From: Chrysomallon squamiferum
Taxonomy: Eukaryota > Mollusca > Gastropoda > Neomphalida > Peltospiridae
Direction of reading: 5' to 3'
DNA length: 55,000 nt
NCBI GenBank assembly: GCA_012295275.1
Contig: CM022676.1
Span: 4,743,687-4,798,686 of the forward strand
The notes beneath the pieces are model-generated. The model did no database searches, was not told the origin of the DNA, and saw nothing but the letters and a program-made list of their open reading frames with translations. The translations under genes and the position numbers were made by a program. This document shows, in pieces, positions 33,801 through 44,900 of this stretch. Position 1 is the first letter of the stretch. The number at the start of each line of letters is the position of its first letter.

Positions 33801-34849
33801 GATAGTTTTTAAAGTATTGGCATCTTTTGTATTCTTTTTTTCTTTCTTTTTTTTAGGTACTCATATATTATGATTCGATTTTGTTTATTTATTTATTATT
33901 ATTATTATCATTATTTTTATTTTTTATTATTAAGATATTAGAACTATCAGGCTTTTTTTTATTTCTGTTATATTTGTTCATTCATTAATCCATTCATTTT
34001 CGTATTGTTTTGTTACTAAGATATTTCCATCACTCATTTATTCATTCTTTTTCATATTGTTTTGTTACTATTGTATTTCCTTCATTCATTCATTCATTTT
34101 CATATTGTTTTGTTATTAAGGTGTTTCCATCACTTGTTCGTTCATTCATTCATTCATTCATTCATTTATTTATTTGTTCATTCATTCATTCATTCATTCA
34201 TTCATTTATTTAATCCATTCATTTATTTATAAATTTATTTATATATTTATATATTTATTTATTTATTTATTCATTTTGTTTATTTATTTATTTATATATG
34301 TATTTATTTATTTTTTATTTTTTTTATTTATTTATTTATTTATATATATATGTAATTTATATATGTATTTATTTATTTATTTATTTATGTATTTATGTAT
34401 TTGTTTATTTATATATTTATATATTTAATTATTTATTTTGTTTATTTATTTATTTTGTTATTTATATATATATGTATATATATGTATTTATTTTTTTATT
34501 TATTTTTTTATTTATATATATATATGTATTTATTTATTTATGTATGTATGTATGTATGTATGTATTTGTGTATTTATTTTTTTATTTATGTATTTATTTA
34601 TTTATTTATTTATTTATTATATTTCAGAGTAAAGGTGGCATACTAGCCAAAGCGTGTGATTACATCACTGAACTGAGAAACGCCAACGCCCGAATGGCAG
34701 AAAGTTTAAAAGAAACAGAAAGACTGTCCGTCGACGCGGAACTACTTCGGCAGCAGTGTGAGGAACTCAAACAGGAGAACAGCATCCTCAGGGCTCAGAT
34801 GCAGCAGCACGGCATCGTTCCACAAGATTTGGCGGGAACAACGTCGTAA
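25815..34849 (+). CDS. USF: Upstream stimulatory factor (bHLH-leucine zipper), eight coding exons plus one alternative exon
   Basis: USF is a nuclear transcription factor that dimerises and binds CACGTG-type E-boxes. The predicted protein has about 303 residues (human USF1 has 310). An activation region is followed by the USF-specific region (QFYVMMSPQDVLQGQRSIAP, from 151), the basic region ending in ERRRRDKIN (to 204), helix 1, the loop, helix 2 (GGILAKACDYITEL) and a leucine zipper with L263, L270, L277 and L284. Coding exons: 25815-25846, 27896-27960, 28553-28651, 29206-29300, 29776-29932, 30565-30699, then either 31347-31453 or 31532-31638, then 34628-34849. Every junction is in phase. 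The zipper part looks closer to vertebrate USF2; I take this as the single invertebrate orthologue. The two alternative exons are the main oddity of the locus. Confidence 0.93.
25847..27895. other. USF intron 1
   Basis: About 2.05 kb of AT-rich sequence. The last 260 bases are almost pure T/A low complexity, broken only by the acceptor at 27891-27895. I see no additional exon with confidence. Confidence 0.6.
27896..27960 (+). CDS. USF: USF coding exon 2
   Basis: 65 nt encoding HKSESPEQDESDHLGVQGCP and D, with TTTATAG acceptor and GTAAGT donor. Acidic activation-region sequence, poorly conserved in the family. Confidence 0.85.
28553..28651 (+). CDS. USF: USF coding exon 3
   Basis: 99 nt encoding ESPEEQAVAIASVAPNQATL and ALDPSAVQYQLGQ, comparable to the vertebrate VAIASIQSAATFxDPNVKY segment. 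Donor GTATGC. Confidence 0.9.
28890..29202 (+). repeat. Repeated acceptor-like segments in USF intron 3
   Basis: The phrase GATATTTATTTTTAG closes segments ending at 28921 and 29050. A shorter variant ends near 29146 and the true acceptor region ends at 29202. TTAGTGTTGCTGTT follows several of them. The true exon 4 acceptor is therefore the last of about four tandemly repeated copies. Confidence 0.75.
29206..29300 (+). CDS. USF: USF coding exon 4, with a NAGNAG acceptor
   Basis: Encodes PVTYRVVQVSQDGQ, matching the family's YRVIQVSEGQ block. The acceptor reads TTTTTAGCAG, so splicing after the first AG (exon start 29203) would insert one alanine in frame. Both forms keep the frame. Confidence 0.92.
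29776..29932 (+). CDS. USF: USF coding exon 5
   Basis: 157 nt encoding AIIQSSFSNGGSPTPDQTDS, RFTYFPQVATAGDN and an alanine/threonine-rich tail. The TYFP phrase is conserved in USF proteins. Acceptor TTCTAACAG, donor GTGAGT. Confidence 0.94.
30565..30699 (+). CDS. USF: USF coding exon 6 (USF-specific region and start of basic region)
   Basis: 135 nt encoding QFYVMMSPQDVLQGQRSIAP, RTSYSPK and then RDDRRRATHNE, the first half of the basic region. It ends one base into the next valine codon, as required by both alternative exons. Confidence 0.96.
31347..31453 (+). CDS. USF: USF exon 7A, alternative basic/helix 1/loop exon (cysteine-free loop)
   Basis: 107 nt with a TTTCAG acceptor and GTATGT donor. 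It encodes VERRRRDKINTWIVQLSKLV, PDISIE and STKSGQIPAS. The basic region and helix 1 are intact. The loop has no cysteine and shares ESTKSGQ with vertebrate USF1. The exon is homologous to 7B 185 bases downstream, and synonymous differences predominate, so it is a maintained coding exon rather than a relic. Confidence 0.85.
31532..31638 (+). CDS. USF: USF exon 7B, alternative basic/helix 1/loop exon (two-cysteine loop)
   Basis: 107 nt behind a TTTTTTTCAG acceptor. It encodes the same VERRRRDKINTWIVQLSKLV as 7A, then PDCAQE and CTKSGQVAAS, with donor GTATGT. A second possible donor (GTGGCA at 31627) would end the exon after TKSGQ, exactly where vertebrate USF joins SKGGIL, dropping VAAS in frame. 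Exon 7A lacks that inner GT. Confidence 0.9.
31639..32170 (+). repeat. 26-bp minisatellite with about 103-bp higher-order repeat downstream of USF exon 7B
   Basis: Units of ACAGTCTGAATTTTACCAGC plus CTSTTA start at 31664, 31690, 31716, 31742, 31767, 31793, 31819 and 31845. Four-unit blocks (31664-31766 and 31767-31869) match each other better than neighbouring units do. Copies then decay to about 32170. Each unit carries one or more pyrimidine-AG steps resembling 3' splice sites. Confidence 0.9.
32200..33150. repeat. Scattered forward and inverted copies of the TGAATTTTACCAGC motif in USF intron 7
   Basis: Forward relics occur near 32372, 32512 and 32974. Reverse-complement relics (GCTGGTAAAATTCA or close) occur near 32450, 32558, 32635, 32738, 32900 and 33128, often followed by a variant of ACTTTGTATGAAAG. 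Opposite-strand copies within one intron could pair in the pre-mRNA. Confidence 0.7.
33200..34627. repeat. T-rich tract and long ATTC/TTTA microsatellite abutting the last USF exon
   Basis: AT-rich sequence to about 34000. Then three longer units around CATATTGTTTTGTTA (34000-34125), CATT repeats (about 34140-34207) and some 400 bases of TTTA/TATA/TATG variants run straight into the acceptor TATATTTCAG at 34618-34627. The long Y/F/I reading frames are repeat translations, though one runs on into the true exon. Confidence 0.9.
34628..34849 (+). CDS. USF: USF last coding exon 8 (helix 2 and leucine zipper)
   Basis: 74 codons including TAA at 34847-34849. SKGGILAKACDYITELRNAN forms helix 2. The zipper follows with leucines at heptad spacing (L263, L270, L277, L284) and the tail LRAQMQQHGIVPQD. 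Typical USF C-terminus. Confidence 0.97.
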   Translation, partial: SKGGILAKACDYITELRNANARMAESLKETERLSVDAELLRQQCEELKQENSILRAQMQQHGIVPQDLAGTTS

Positions 34850-35820
34850 CATTGTGCTGCATGGATGTGGAATATTTTTTTGAAAACATTCGTTTCTTTT
34901 TTTAATCTGTCAGAATGAAGTGCTTTGTTCTGAAGTGGATGAGGTGAATAGTGATGAAGTGCAGTTGACAATTTCCCTCCCGTGAATGTAATAATATTCA
35001 GAATAACAATGTTAAAGATATATATATATGTATATATGTATCTGTGTAATATACTTTTATCTCGGATATTAATATAGGTAGATATATATATATATATTAT
35101 ATAACATACAGTAATTCATTGCTAATATTATTATATTGTAAATAAGTGGTTAAATATTAATAATAACAAAATATGAAATATAAAAAGATAAAAAAAAAAG
35201 AAATAAATTATAAATTGTTAACACAAAAAGAAAAATGATAAAAATATTTGTTTGTATGCTTATTTTTGTGTATTGGGCAAAAAAAAAAGCTTTGCTTAAA
35301 TATTTAAAAAAAGAATAATTAACGTCGCTAGTATTTATCCCAATAACATTATTAGTATGGTGGTACAGTTCAGACATTGATTCTCAAATTTGATTTTGTT
35401 TATTTTAATGTACCCTTTGACAGCTTGTCTTTACCTTCCAGTACCACCTGTTCCCTTCCAGCTTTTCTTAAAAAGTGTAAAGATTTTTAATTTACATTGT
35501 GCAAGGAGAAACTGCCATGTAATTAAAGTTATCACTCCTTGCAAGTCCCCTTCACTTCTAGAAGGCAATGTTGTCCATTTTATGGAATCGTTGGTTCAGA
35601 GATAATCAGGAATTGTTCAACAAAGATGAAGAAGAAGAAGAAGAAGAAGAACTAATTAGGAACTGCAAAATGGACACACCAATAAAATAGTAAATTTAAT
35701 ATCTTGATATCAGAAGCGATATAATAGTGTATCGGAAAAAAAAAAGAGAAAAAAAAAGAAATCATGTCACAAACTTGGAATTGTATCCGTTTTGCTGTCT
35801 GATACGTTGTATAATGAAAT
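34850..35820. other. USF 3' flank, probable 3' UTR
   Basis: AT-rich sequence following the USF stop. AATAAA occurs near 35200 and at 35681-35686, either of which could be the polyadenylation signal. A GAA repeat lies at about 35625-35650. No other gene is seen. Confidence 0.5.
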
Positions 35821-35829
35821 TTTTCCCAT

Positions 35830-36376
35830 TAAAAAGTTTTCAGAGTTTCACTGGCATCACTGAAAATCTTGAGATTTATTTTTTATCCATCTTAATTGAA
35901 GTAGCTTATGAAGTATAAAAGTGATGTCTTTGAAAATCTCTGGGATTTTTTTTTTTTTTTATTTTTTCATGGCTGCAATGAAATAGTTCATGAAAGAGTA
36001 AAAATTTCACTGTTCTCTTGGCTGTATTAGAACAGTGTTGAAGCTTATAGGAGTGAGATCTTTGAAATACTTTTTATTTTTATTTTTTATCTTTATCTTG
36101 GTTTTCATGAAATTATTTATGAACAAAATTAGCATTTTATGATAGATAGGTCTTCAAGACTGCAAAACACATTTCTTGGGTGAATTAAAATATTTGGAAA
36201 CTTTATAAAAGTTGAATCTTCAAAAGAAATGGATTTTTTTTTTTTTATTTTTTATTTAATTTTGGTTACATTAAAATATTTATTAAATTAGGTCTTCAAG
36301 ACGTTTGTTCTCTTGGATGGACTAAAATGGCTGAAACTATATAAAAGTTATATATTGGAAAGGCTAAGATATTTTA

Positions 36377-36408
<32 letters not shown>

Positions 36409-36530
36409 ATTTATCTTATCTATGTTAAAATATTTCTTAAAGTTAGGTCTAAGAGTATGACACACTTTTATTCTCTTGGATAAACCTTATAGAAGTGATG
36501 TCTTCAAAATCCTTGAACGGTTGTTGGTTT
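35830..36530 (+). repeat. Decayed tandem array, about 145-bp monomer, five copies, downstream of USF
   Basis: The phrase AGTGATGTCTTTGAAAATC and variants recurs near 35921, 36051, 36206, 36347 and 36493. Each is followed by a T-rich run, a CATGAAATATTTAT-like phrase, AGGTCTTCAAGAC and TTGTTCTCTTGG. The copies are old and diverged. Confidence 0.75.
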
Positions 36531-37129
36531 TTTTTATTTTTTATTTTTTTAATTTTATCTACTGCAATGAAATTGTTTACCAAAGAAATCTCATAAAGAG
36601 TGAAATTTTTAGTTGTTCTCTCAGTTATATTAAAATAGATATAAAATTAAAAAATATGGCTCCTTCTCTTCTATATAATAATAACAGTATTCAGAGGGTG
36701 ATATTAAACACCTTTGTATATCCTGTAATATGCTGACTTAATCATGGGTGATGTGTAGATTGTAAAATTTATTTTGTTTGCCTAGTGGATTCATAGTACA
36801 TCTTACTTAATTATTGTTTATTCTTAAAATTACATTCTTTACGTGTTCAAAATTATGCATATACTTGGTATAGATTTTTTTTTTTTTAAATGTCACTGAA
36901 GTATACTTTATTCATTCGCTTTATTTTTGATTTATTGATTTATTTATTTATTTTGATGTTAGCTTTTGTTAACTAAATGATGTTAACAAACTGCATGATG
37001 TAAATTGTGAAGAAAAAAAAGAAATATGTCAGTTTTTATATCACTTTATTTTTCTTTTTTTTTCATAAAGACATCTGTTGTTCTCTTTTGTTTTTAAATT
37101 TAAATATTGTCTTAATGGGACTAAACTGA

Positions 37130-37690
37130 CATAATGTCAATTCTTCTCGTTGCTAAATATAAAAGTGTTTTCTTTAGACTTTATTAATGTAAAATGGGTT
37201 TTCTTTAGACTTTATTAATGTAAAAGGAATTTCTTTAGATTTTGTTTATGTAAAAAGATTTTCTTTAGACTGTTAATGTAAAAGTTTTTTTTTTATATAG
37301 ATTTCATTTAATGTAAAAGGCTTTTCTTTAGATTTTTGTTAATGTAAAAGGGGTTTGTTTAGTTTTTTATTGTAAAATGTTTTCTTTAAACTATGTCAGT
37401 GTAAAAGGATTTTCTTAAGAATTTGTTAACACAAAAGTGTTTTCTTTAGACTTTGGTTATGTAAAAAAAAGGTTTATTTAGGTTTTGTTAAGAATAAGGG
37501 TTTACCTAAATCATCTGGAAGTGGTATCATTAATTTTTGTTCTGTTTGTTAAATGTAAAAAAAAAAAAAAAAAGTTTTGTGTAAATGCTGTTGAATGTAA
37601 AAGTGTTTCATTCGTGTTAAATGTAAAAGGGGAGTTCCGTTAAACGTTTTATGGATTTTGTTTGACTGTAAAAGAGTTTTGTTTTAGACA
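37130..37690 (+). repeat. 30-36 bp minisatellite downstream of USF
   Basis: About 14 diverged units of TTTTCTTTAGACTTTATTAA plus TGTAAAAGG. The first units (near 37165-37230) are nearly identical and the array degrades to the right. Confidence 0.85.
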
Positions 37691-39482
37691 GATTCTCATT
37701 ACATTTTGATAAATGATTTATAAATAGAATTTCACAGAACATAAAGATTAACAGAAATGGTGACACTAGTGCTTTTAAACAGGAGGACTCAGTGTATTTC
37801 AATCAATGATTAGGGCTAAATACGTACATACATTATGAACTATATACAAAGATATGACAGTGAATGAATGATTTCAGAATTGTGTTATGTTAAAGAATTC
37901 TGAGCTGATCTCAAAAATTTGCAAAGAAATTTGCAAACCCAATGCTGAATCAGATTTTTAATTGTCGTGATATATATATATATATATATATATACTTGAA
38001 CATCTATTGTATACAATACACAGAATAATTTTAATTTATTAGTAATTTTATTTATTTAAATATTTATGTTTGTTTATTTTATTTTATTTTATTATATTAT
38101 TATGTAATATCTTGATATATATTTTTTTAACATAATATATTGTTTAATATCTATGATACAGATTTCATAACGATTTAATGTAAAAGGGTTTGTTGTTATT
38201 TATTTTATTTTTTTTTTCTGGTTTTTATGTTTTTGTTGTATTTTTTGTTTGGTTTTTTTTTTTTTTTTTTTGTCCATAAATCAGATAAAATTAATGAAAG
38301 ATAACTTAAGATGGCTTAACACAGTATAGGGTCAAATTTAAAAATATCATTATTTTCCCCCACTTATTCTAGATTAAAAACACTTATTAGGTATAATAAA
38401 AATTAAAAATCTTTTAAAAAGTTATTATTTTTTCCACTGAATAATGCTAGACAAATGAGAGATGGTATTACTTTATTCTATCAGAAATATTCTGAAAAAT
38501 TGTTATAAAAAATGTAAATAATTAATGTATATATATATTAAACATATATGTTTATAAATATAGGTATATTTCAGTGTGTGTGTGTGTGTGTGTGTGTGAG
38601 TGTAAACACTTGTTACATACAAGAGAATAAAAAAAAAGTAAATGAAAATGTTCCTTATGTTTGTTACATATTTTTTTTTTTTAATGTTTTACTAAAATTG
38701 TTGTTGTTATCACATATGTAATGTTATCATTTTTTATTACCATCATCATTTTTTTATGATAAAATATGATAATCACAATTGTCTTTTTTCTTTATTTTTT
38801 TTTTATTTTTTTTTTTTGTGCTTTAAATTACGTTTTAGCTTATCACACCCATTCCATTTTTTTCCATTATTGTTGCACTAATTACTTTTTTTTTTTTAAT
38901 TATTATTTATAATTTTTAATTTTATTACTATTTTTATTTATTGTTTTTAAATACTGTTATTTTTTTTTTTAGTTATTTATTTTATTATTATTTATTTATT
39001 CATTTATTTGTTTTAATTCAAAAGCAATGAATATTTAATCCCTCCCATTAATTAAATTTTAGTTATAATTAGATGTCACTTCTGTTTGATTCACAATGAT
39101 GAAAAATAATTTAAATAGTTTTCAAACTGTTCAAAGGAATTCTCGTTATAAAAGAAAATCATTTCATTTAAAATTAAGATAATTTGTTTTCTTTTTCAAT
39201 TTATATATATATATATATCATACAGAATAAATTTAAAAAACAAAGCATTAGCTCAAAATATAATACAAAGATATTTTTGAATTAAAACAACCTTGGAAAA
39301 TAATTTGGTGGATTTATCTATTATATTTTTGAATATATATATATATATATAAAACTGCAATGTATATTAAAAATATAACTATTTAGTATAGTTTAATACT
39401 AACAGAAATTAAATGTAAGAATTAATGAAATTTATTTTTATATCTGATGAATTGTTTAAATGAAACGATCACAAATTAATAG

Positions 39483-39514
<32 letters not shown>

Positions 39515-40720
39515 CATGGTCTCTTTTTAGATACCATGTGCCTACCTCACATTTAATCTTTCTTTTTTTTTTTTTAATCCATAATAAATCATGAAACAAA
39601 CTTTACCAACTTTCTTTCAGTTCCTTTTTTAAATCACTGATAGCAATTTGAAATGGATCATGAAATTTTTTGAATTCTTTTTCTGGTTATGAAATCTTTT
39701 GAATTCTTTTTCTGGTTATCTTTCTATTTCTCCCAAAGCAACAAATGTTAAAAATATAATAATAATAATAATACTAATAATATGTCTTGAACTTCAGATT
39801 ACTTTGTTATTTTAATGAAATTAATAATTTTTGTCTTTGTTAGAAATGATTTGTTTTCTTGTAAATATATCTAAAAATTTGAAGAAGCAAAAAAAGAGTG
39901 ATGAAGGCTTATTCATTACCTCAAAGAGGAAAATATAATTTTAGTTTATAAATTTAATTCATTTTTAAGTTTTATTTTGCTTGTAAGATATGTATGTGTA
40001 TTATATGTTCTTATTAAATTTGTTTTTAGCGTTCAATTTAAAAATTAGATGTTTTCCTAATAATTATTTACTGATATTGTGAGCTCTCTCTCTCTCTCTC
40101 TCTCTCTTTCTCATAACAGTTTATAAAATAATTTTTTCTTTCAGCTAATGTTTTTAGTAGAAGGGTAAAAAATGAATTTTTAGGAGGATTTGTAAACAAA
40201 CAATCAGAAGTCTTAATTTTGTTAAAAATCTCCTGAATAAAAAAAAAAAAAATAACCCAATTTTAAAATAAAACAATAATGAATAAATAATACGAATGAT
40301 TAGAATTTGTTAGAATGGATATGTTGGGTTTTTTAAAGTAATTTTGGATAAATATTTGAGAATAAACAGAAATGTTACTGGATAAAGTATGAATTATTTG
40401 CTTGATAATATATACAAAATTTATTCAGATATTGTGAATAAAAATTAGTTATTGTTTTACTCTCTTTTCTCTTTCTTTATTCTTTTTTTCTTGTTCATAT
40501 TATTTCGTTTCTCCAAGCAAAAAAAAAAAATCAGAACAAAAATAATTTTCTTAAATTGAGATTAAATTATGATTATTATGATTAATAATTGAAATAAGTG
40601 AATCTTTTTTTATCATTTATTATTATTTTTATTTTTTTTTATCTTGACTAATATCTTATGAAGAATTTAAATTTTTATTGAATAAAGGTTATACATTAAT
40701 CTTTTTGCCATTGTAAATTG
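37690..40720. other. Gene-free AT-rich stretch
   Basis: TA runs (about 37972-37993, 39203-39217, 39336-39350), a GT run (38575-38599), CT runs (39482-39507, 40083-40107) and many poly(T) tracts. I see no exon or RNA gene. Confidence 0.8.
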
Positions 40721-40725
40721 CTACC

Positions 40726-40891
40726 ATTTCCTAAAATAAGAAATATCTTAATTTTGTTTCATTTCCTAAGCAATTTTAAGAAATCAAGTGAAATAACATT
40801 TTCAGTATTTTATAAAAATTAATATTAATTATACCTTAAACAGATAAAAATGTTCAATAATATGAATATTCTTTCAGCTAGTGGATATTTT
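40726..40891 (+). repeat. Direct duplication, copy 1 (about 166 bp)
   Basis: Begins ATTTCCTAAAATAAGAAATA and ends near GTGGATATTTTC. It matches 41795-41960 with a few indels, including the phrases AACAGATAAAAATGTT and CTTTCAG followed by TGGATATTTT. Confidence 0.9.
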
Positions 40892-41059
40892 CTTTTTTTT
40901 TCCAGTATTATAAAATGGAACACTTGTTACAGAATGTCAATCATTGTTTAAATCCTGTTTGTATAATTGTCATTCAAATAAAATATTTGAATGTCTTCTT
41001 CTTTCTTTTATTTATTTATTTTTTTTTTTATTTTTTTTATTGTTTTATTAATATATAAT

Positions 41060-41260
41060 GGTTAAGGTAATGACTTCTGTTCTACCTTCATTGACATAAT
41101 TATCACAGTATCATCTCCTATAACACAATGACCACTTTAATGGTCACCATATGAAGGTCACAGTATTGACTTATATTCTGCCTACACTGATCACTATAAC
41201 ATTCACAATATTGTCTTATATTGCACCTAACAATGACCACTAAACTTTTTCAAGTCATTC
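41060..41260 (+). repeat. Short decayed repeat of about 60 bp, three copies
   Basis: TGACTTCTGTTCTACCTTCA, then TGACTTATATTCTGCCTACA, then TGTCTTATATTGCACCTAAC recur, each preceded by a CACAATAT- or CACAGTAT-like phrase. It lies between the two copies of the 166-bp duplication. Confidence 0.6.
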
Positions 41261-41794
41261 CTTATTTATTGTTTATTCGTTTGTGTTTATTTATAAATAT
41301 CAATTGTATTTTGAGGTTTCTCTTTTTACTCTTTTTTATTTTTATTTTTTTTAAATAATAATAAAAATTAAAGATATTATAACAAAAAATAAACAAGATA
41401 TTACTTTCAAACAATTTATTATTTTACAATTAACAAAGATTCTTCTTCACTTGAACTAAGAAACGTTCACACTTACACGAAACACAAAAGGAATGATGAA
41501 AGTTACAAATTGCACAGACAAATCACTACATCCCCACTAATTTGGCAGTTTTTTTTTAACCTTTACTGATCAGTAAATATATTCATAAAGAGAAGATGCT
41601 GTGATCCAGTGATAGGAAAAGTTTTCATTGGTACATTGACTTTAACAAGGAAGGTAACATTTATCAGTAGTTCAGCTTTTCTGATGATAAAGGTTGCCCA
41701 AACCTGGTCTAATCTGTTTTGTATATATATTTTTTTTCTTTTATATATATATATTATGTATGTGTGTGTGTGTGTTGTGTATGTAATGTGAAAT

Positions 41795-41960
41795 ATTTCC
41801 TAAAATAAGAAATATCTTAATTTTGTTTCATTTCCTAAGCAATTTTAAATCAAATGAAATAACATTTAGAATAATGTATAAAAATTAATAACTTCAATGA
41901 TAACTTAAACAGATAAAAATGTTGAATAATATGAATCTTCTTTCAGTTAATGGATATTTT
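41795..41960 (+). repeat. Direct duplication, copy 2 (about 166 bp)
   Basis: Second copy of 40726-40891, in the same orientation, offset by 1069 bases. It could be the two ends of a larger element or a local segmental duplication. Confidence 0.9.
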
Positions 41961-42610
41961 GATTTATATATATATATAAATAAAAGTATTTTTGTTTTTT
42001 AAATTATTATTATTTTATCTATTTATATATTTTTAGTATTTTCTTGTTTATTTATTATTATTTTTTTTTTTTTTAATATCAGTTCTGAGAAAAAATATAA
42101 ACAACAAATATGGCCAAAAAAAAATTGTTCATAAACTTTTGTAAAATTCAAAAACAAACCCATTTTTTGTAATTTATAATAAACTGACTGGTTATAAGTT
42201 ATGGGTTGGCAGACAATACTGATATAAAAATACCTGAAAAAATAATTTTTTACTATTTATATTTTTACTGTATGTCATGCATACCCAAAGACATAATTTT
42301 TGGAGAGAGGGAGGGGGAGAGAGAGAGAGAGAAGAGAAAGTAAGAAATAACGAATGTGTGAGCGTGTGTGTGTCCCCTGCAAATAAATCATAACACCAAA
42401 TACAGCAATAACAAGACACACCATCTTGTTACATTGAATTAGAAATGTGTTCTTTCTTTAATAATTTTTTTTTTTATACAGTGTAATCTGTAAACATTCC
42501 ATTAATTAATATTTCTTCATTAATTTCGATGCACTATTCTACAAACCGGAATGGTTTAATGTCATATAATCTCAAACTACTAATAAATATAATTTCAGTG
42601 TCTCAAAAAA

Positions 42611-42644
<34 letters not shown>

Positions 42645-44530
42645 TATTGAAAATAACTAAAGAAATAATAAATAAATAAATAATCAGGTTATGTATCCAT
42701 GTGTAGTTATATGAAATTATAATACATTTATTGTTTTGCCAAACATTTGTAACATTTTTTGTTATAAGATTATTAATTGATTAATGTATACATGTTTTTG
42801 TGTTGGTGTGTGTTTGTATGTATGTATGTATGTGTAGGTATATGTGTCTATTATGTGTGGATATGAGTGTGTATGTGTGTGTTCGTGTGGGCCATTTTGT
42901 TGTTATTCTCTTTTTTTCGAGACCTGCTGAATTTGTCGTTATACATTTATGAACACAATTTAAAAAAAATATAATACTACAAATATAAATAATAATAATA
43001 CATCCATACCTAGAACCAAAAATAACATATATATATATATGAGCAGAAATCTTCTTCAAATACTCCTTTTCTACCAAAAAGAAAAAAAATGGATATATAA
43101 TGGATATATTACGACAAAATTAGCAAATGGCATCCATGATTCAAACATTCATAACTGGAAAGACCTGAAGAAGTTAAATACCAGCTGAAAATCCTTTTAT
43201 CCAAAAAGCTCAGAAAAGTTCCTCAATCCAAATTCTGAAATCTGAAACATTTTCCAATGAACCTTTTCAGTTTTGAGACTGTTAAGCAAAAACAAAATTT
43301 ATTTTAATGTTCAAGGTTTTTAAAATTATTTTGCAGGCTATTTATCCAAGTTGTATGCAAAATATAAACAGAATTCATTTTTAAGACTTCAAACCTATTA
43401 AAAAGCTATCTCCTTATATTCTTAAAATCTGAAATGCTTCCATTTCCAAAACAATTTGGATACAAGGATTCCCAACATACATATTTAAAATGCAGTAAAT
43501 TACAATTTCAAAGCTTTTCTGTGATAGTACGTATATCACAATATAACTTCATAACATAGTACACAAAATGACCGTCACTATTCCGGCAATTAATAATCCT
43601 AAAACGTCACTAACCCAAAATAATACAACTTCAAAAATTATTATTACAATTAATCCAGTTGGAATCTTGGTGACCATATTGTTTGTTTATTTTTTCTTTA
43701 TTTTTTTAAAGACTCTATGAGCACTGTCATTCATGTATGAAAATAAGAAAAATATATTTGATGCATTCTAATGAATTTGTTGCTGTCATACTTTATTAGT
43801 AGTAAATACTATCCAGCTAGGGAAAAATATATATATATATATATATATAATCGAGATATATTACATTATTTATATTTTATTCCTTGCATCCTCGTGATCT
43901 TGTTATTTTCTTACTTTATTATTAACAAAGACTGTTTGCCTCAAAAATATAAACAATCACACAAATACTTCAAAGGGTAAAACAGTTCATCCTTTGATTT
44001 TAAATTCTGCAACTTTTAAAATTTGAATGCAGATGTAACAGAATAACAGTACAAAACAAAATTAAAGGTATGTTCACACAATGCAACTTCTTGTAACATA
44101 CTTGTAATATATTACAACCATCTAATATATAACTATTTTTTCTTTAAACTTGGATAAAAAAATAGGCAGACCATGTTTCATAATTTTAAATTATTTGATT
44201 CACAGCTTACAATTGGTAGTACAACATTTTATTATCATCACTTTTTTTTTTTTTTAATCAATATTAATTTTAAGAGTGATTGAAAGTACAAGTTGTTTTG
44301 TCTGAACGCAGCTTAAGATTAATCTCATCAAAATACAGATGGTACAACAAATCACGTAGTGAGAATGCAGCTTTATCTTATTCTCTCTTAAACACTCAAA
44401 CCCATTTCTCATTCACATTACCAAACACAGGCTATGAAAATGTTCAAATGATGTGATATGCTTGTCTACTCAACATGAACTTGGGCCCAAACATAAACTA
44501 AACATATATATATATATCATAAAAACCATG
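41960..44530. other. Gene-free AT-rich stretch
   Basis: A GA run (about 42311-42332), poly(A) then TA (42605-42647), GT/TATG repeats (about 42800-42890) and TA runs (about 43027-43040, 43829-43848). Nothing coding is supported. Confidence 0.8.
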
Positions 44531-44539
44531 TGTCCATAG

Positions 44540-44900
44540 TAGCATTTGAATATTTCAGACTTGAGCTAAACATTCCAGAACTTAGGGACTTCTGATCTTT
44601 CAACATTTCAGACAAATTAATAACCAAGAAATTTAGTAACTCAAACATACAAAGGCTGTTCACCATAACTAACTTAAGATAAGTGGGAAGGGGGGTGCTG
44701 AAGTCTGCAATGATCTTTCAGTATTTCAGACAGAAAACTAAACAATTTAGAACTTCCAGCCCTCTGGTGTGAAATTGTTTTCAGTATTTAAGATGAACAG
44801 CTGAACTTTCTAGAAAACATACACAGAATCAAGTCTGAAGTGTTTTTCAACATTTCAGACAAACAAAATGACCAAGAATTTAGAAATTTAAGTCTAAAAT
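44540..44900 (+). repeat. Decayed repeat around a CAACATTTCAGACAAA phrase
   Basis: The phrase or a variant recurs near 44555, 44598, 44721, 44781 and 44850, usually followed by an ACCAAGAATTTAGAA-like phrase. Spacing is irregular. Confidence 0.6.

Noticed and set aside
34174-34849. 183-codon plus-strand frame ending in the USF zipper
   Set aside because: Its first half is TTTA/TATG repeat translation. Only the part after the acceptor at 34627 is coding.
41590-41690. Possible second SINE-like segment
   Set aside because: No pol III box pair at tRNA spacing could be found.
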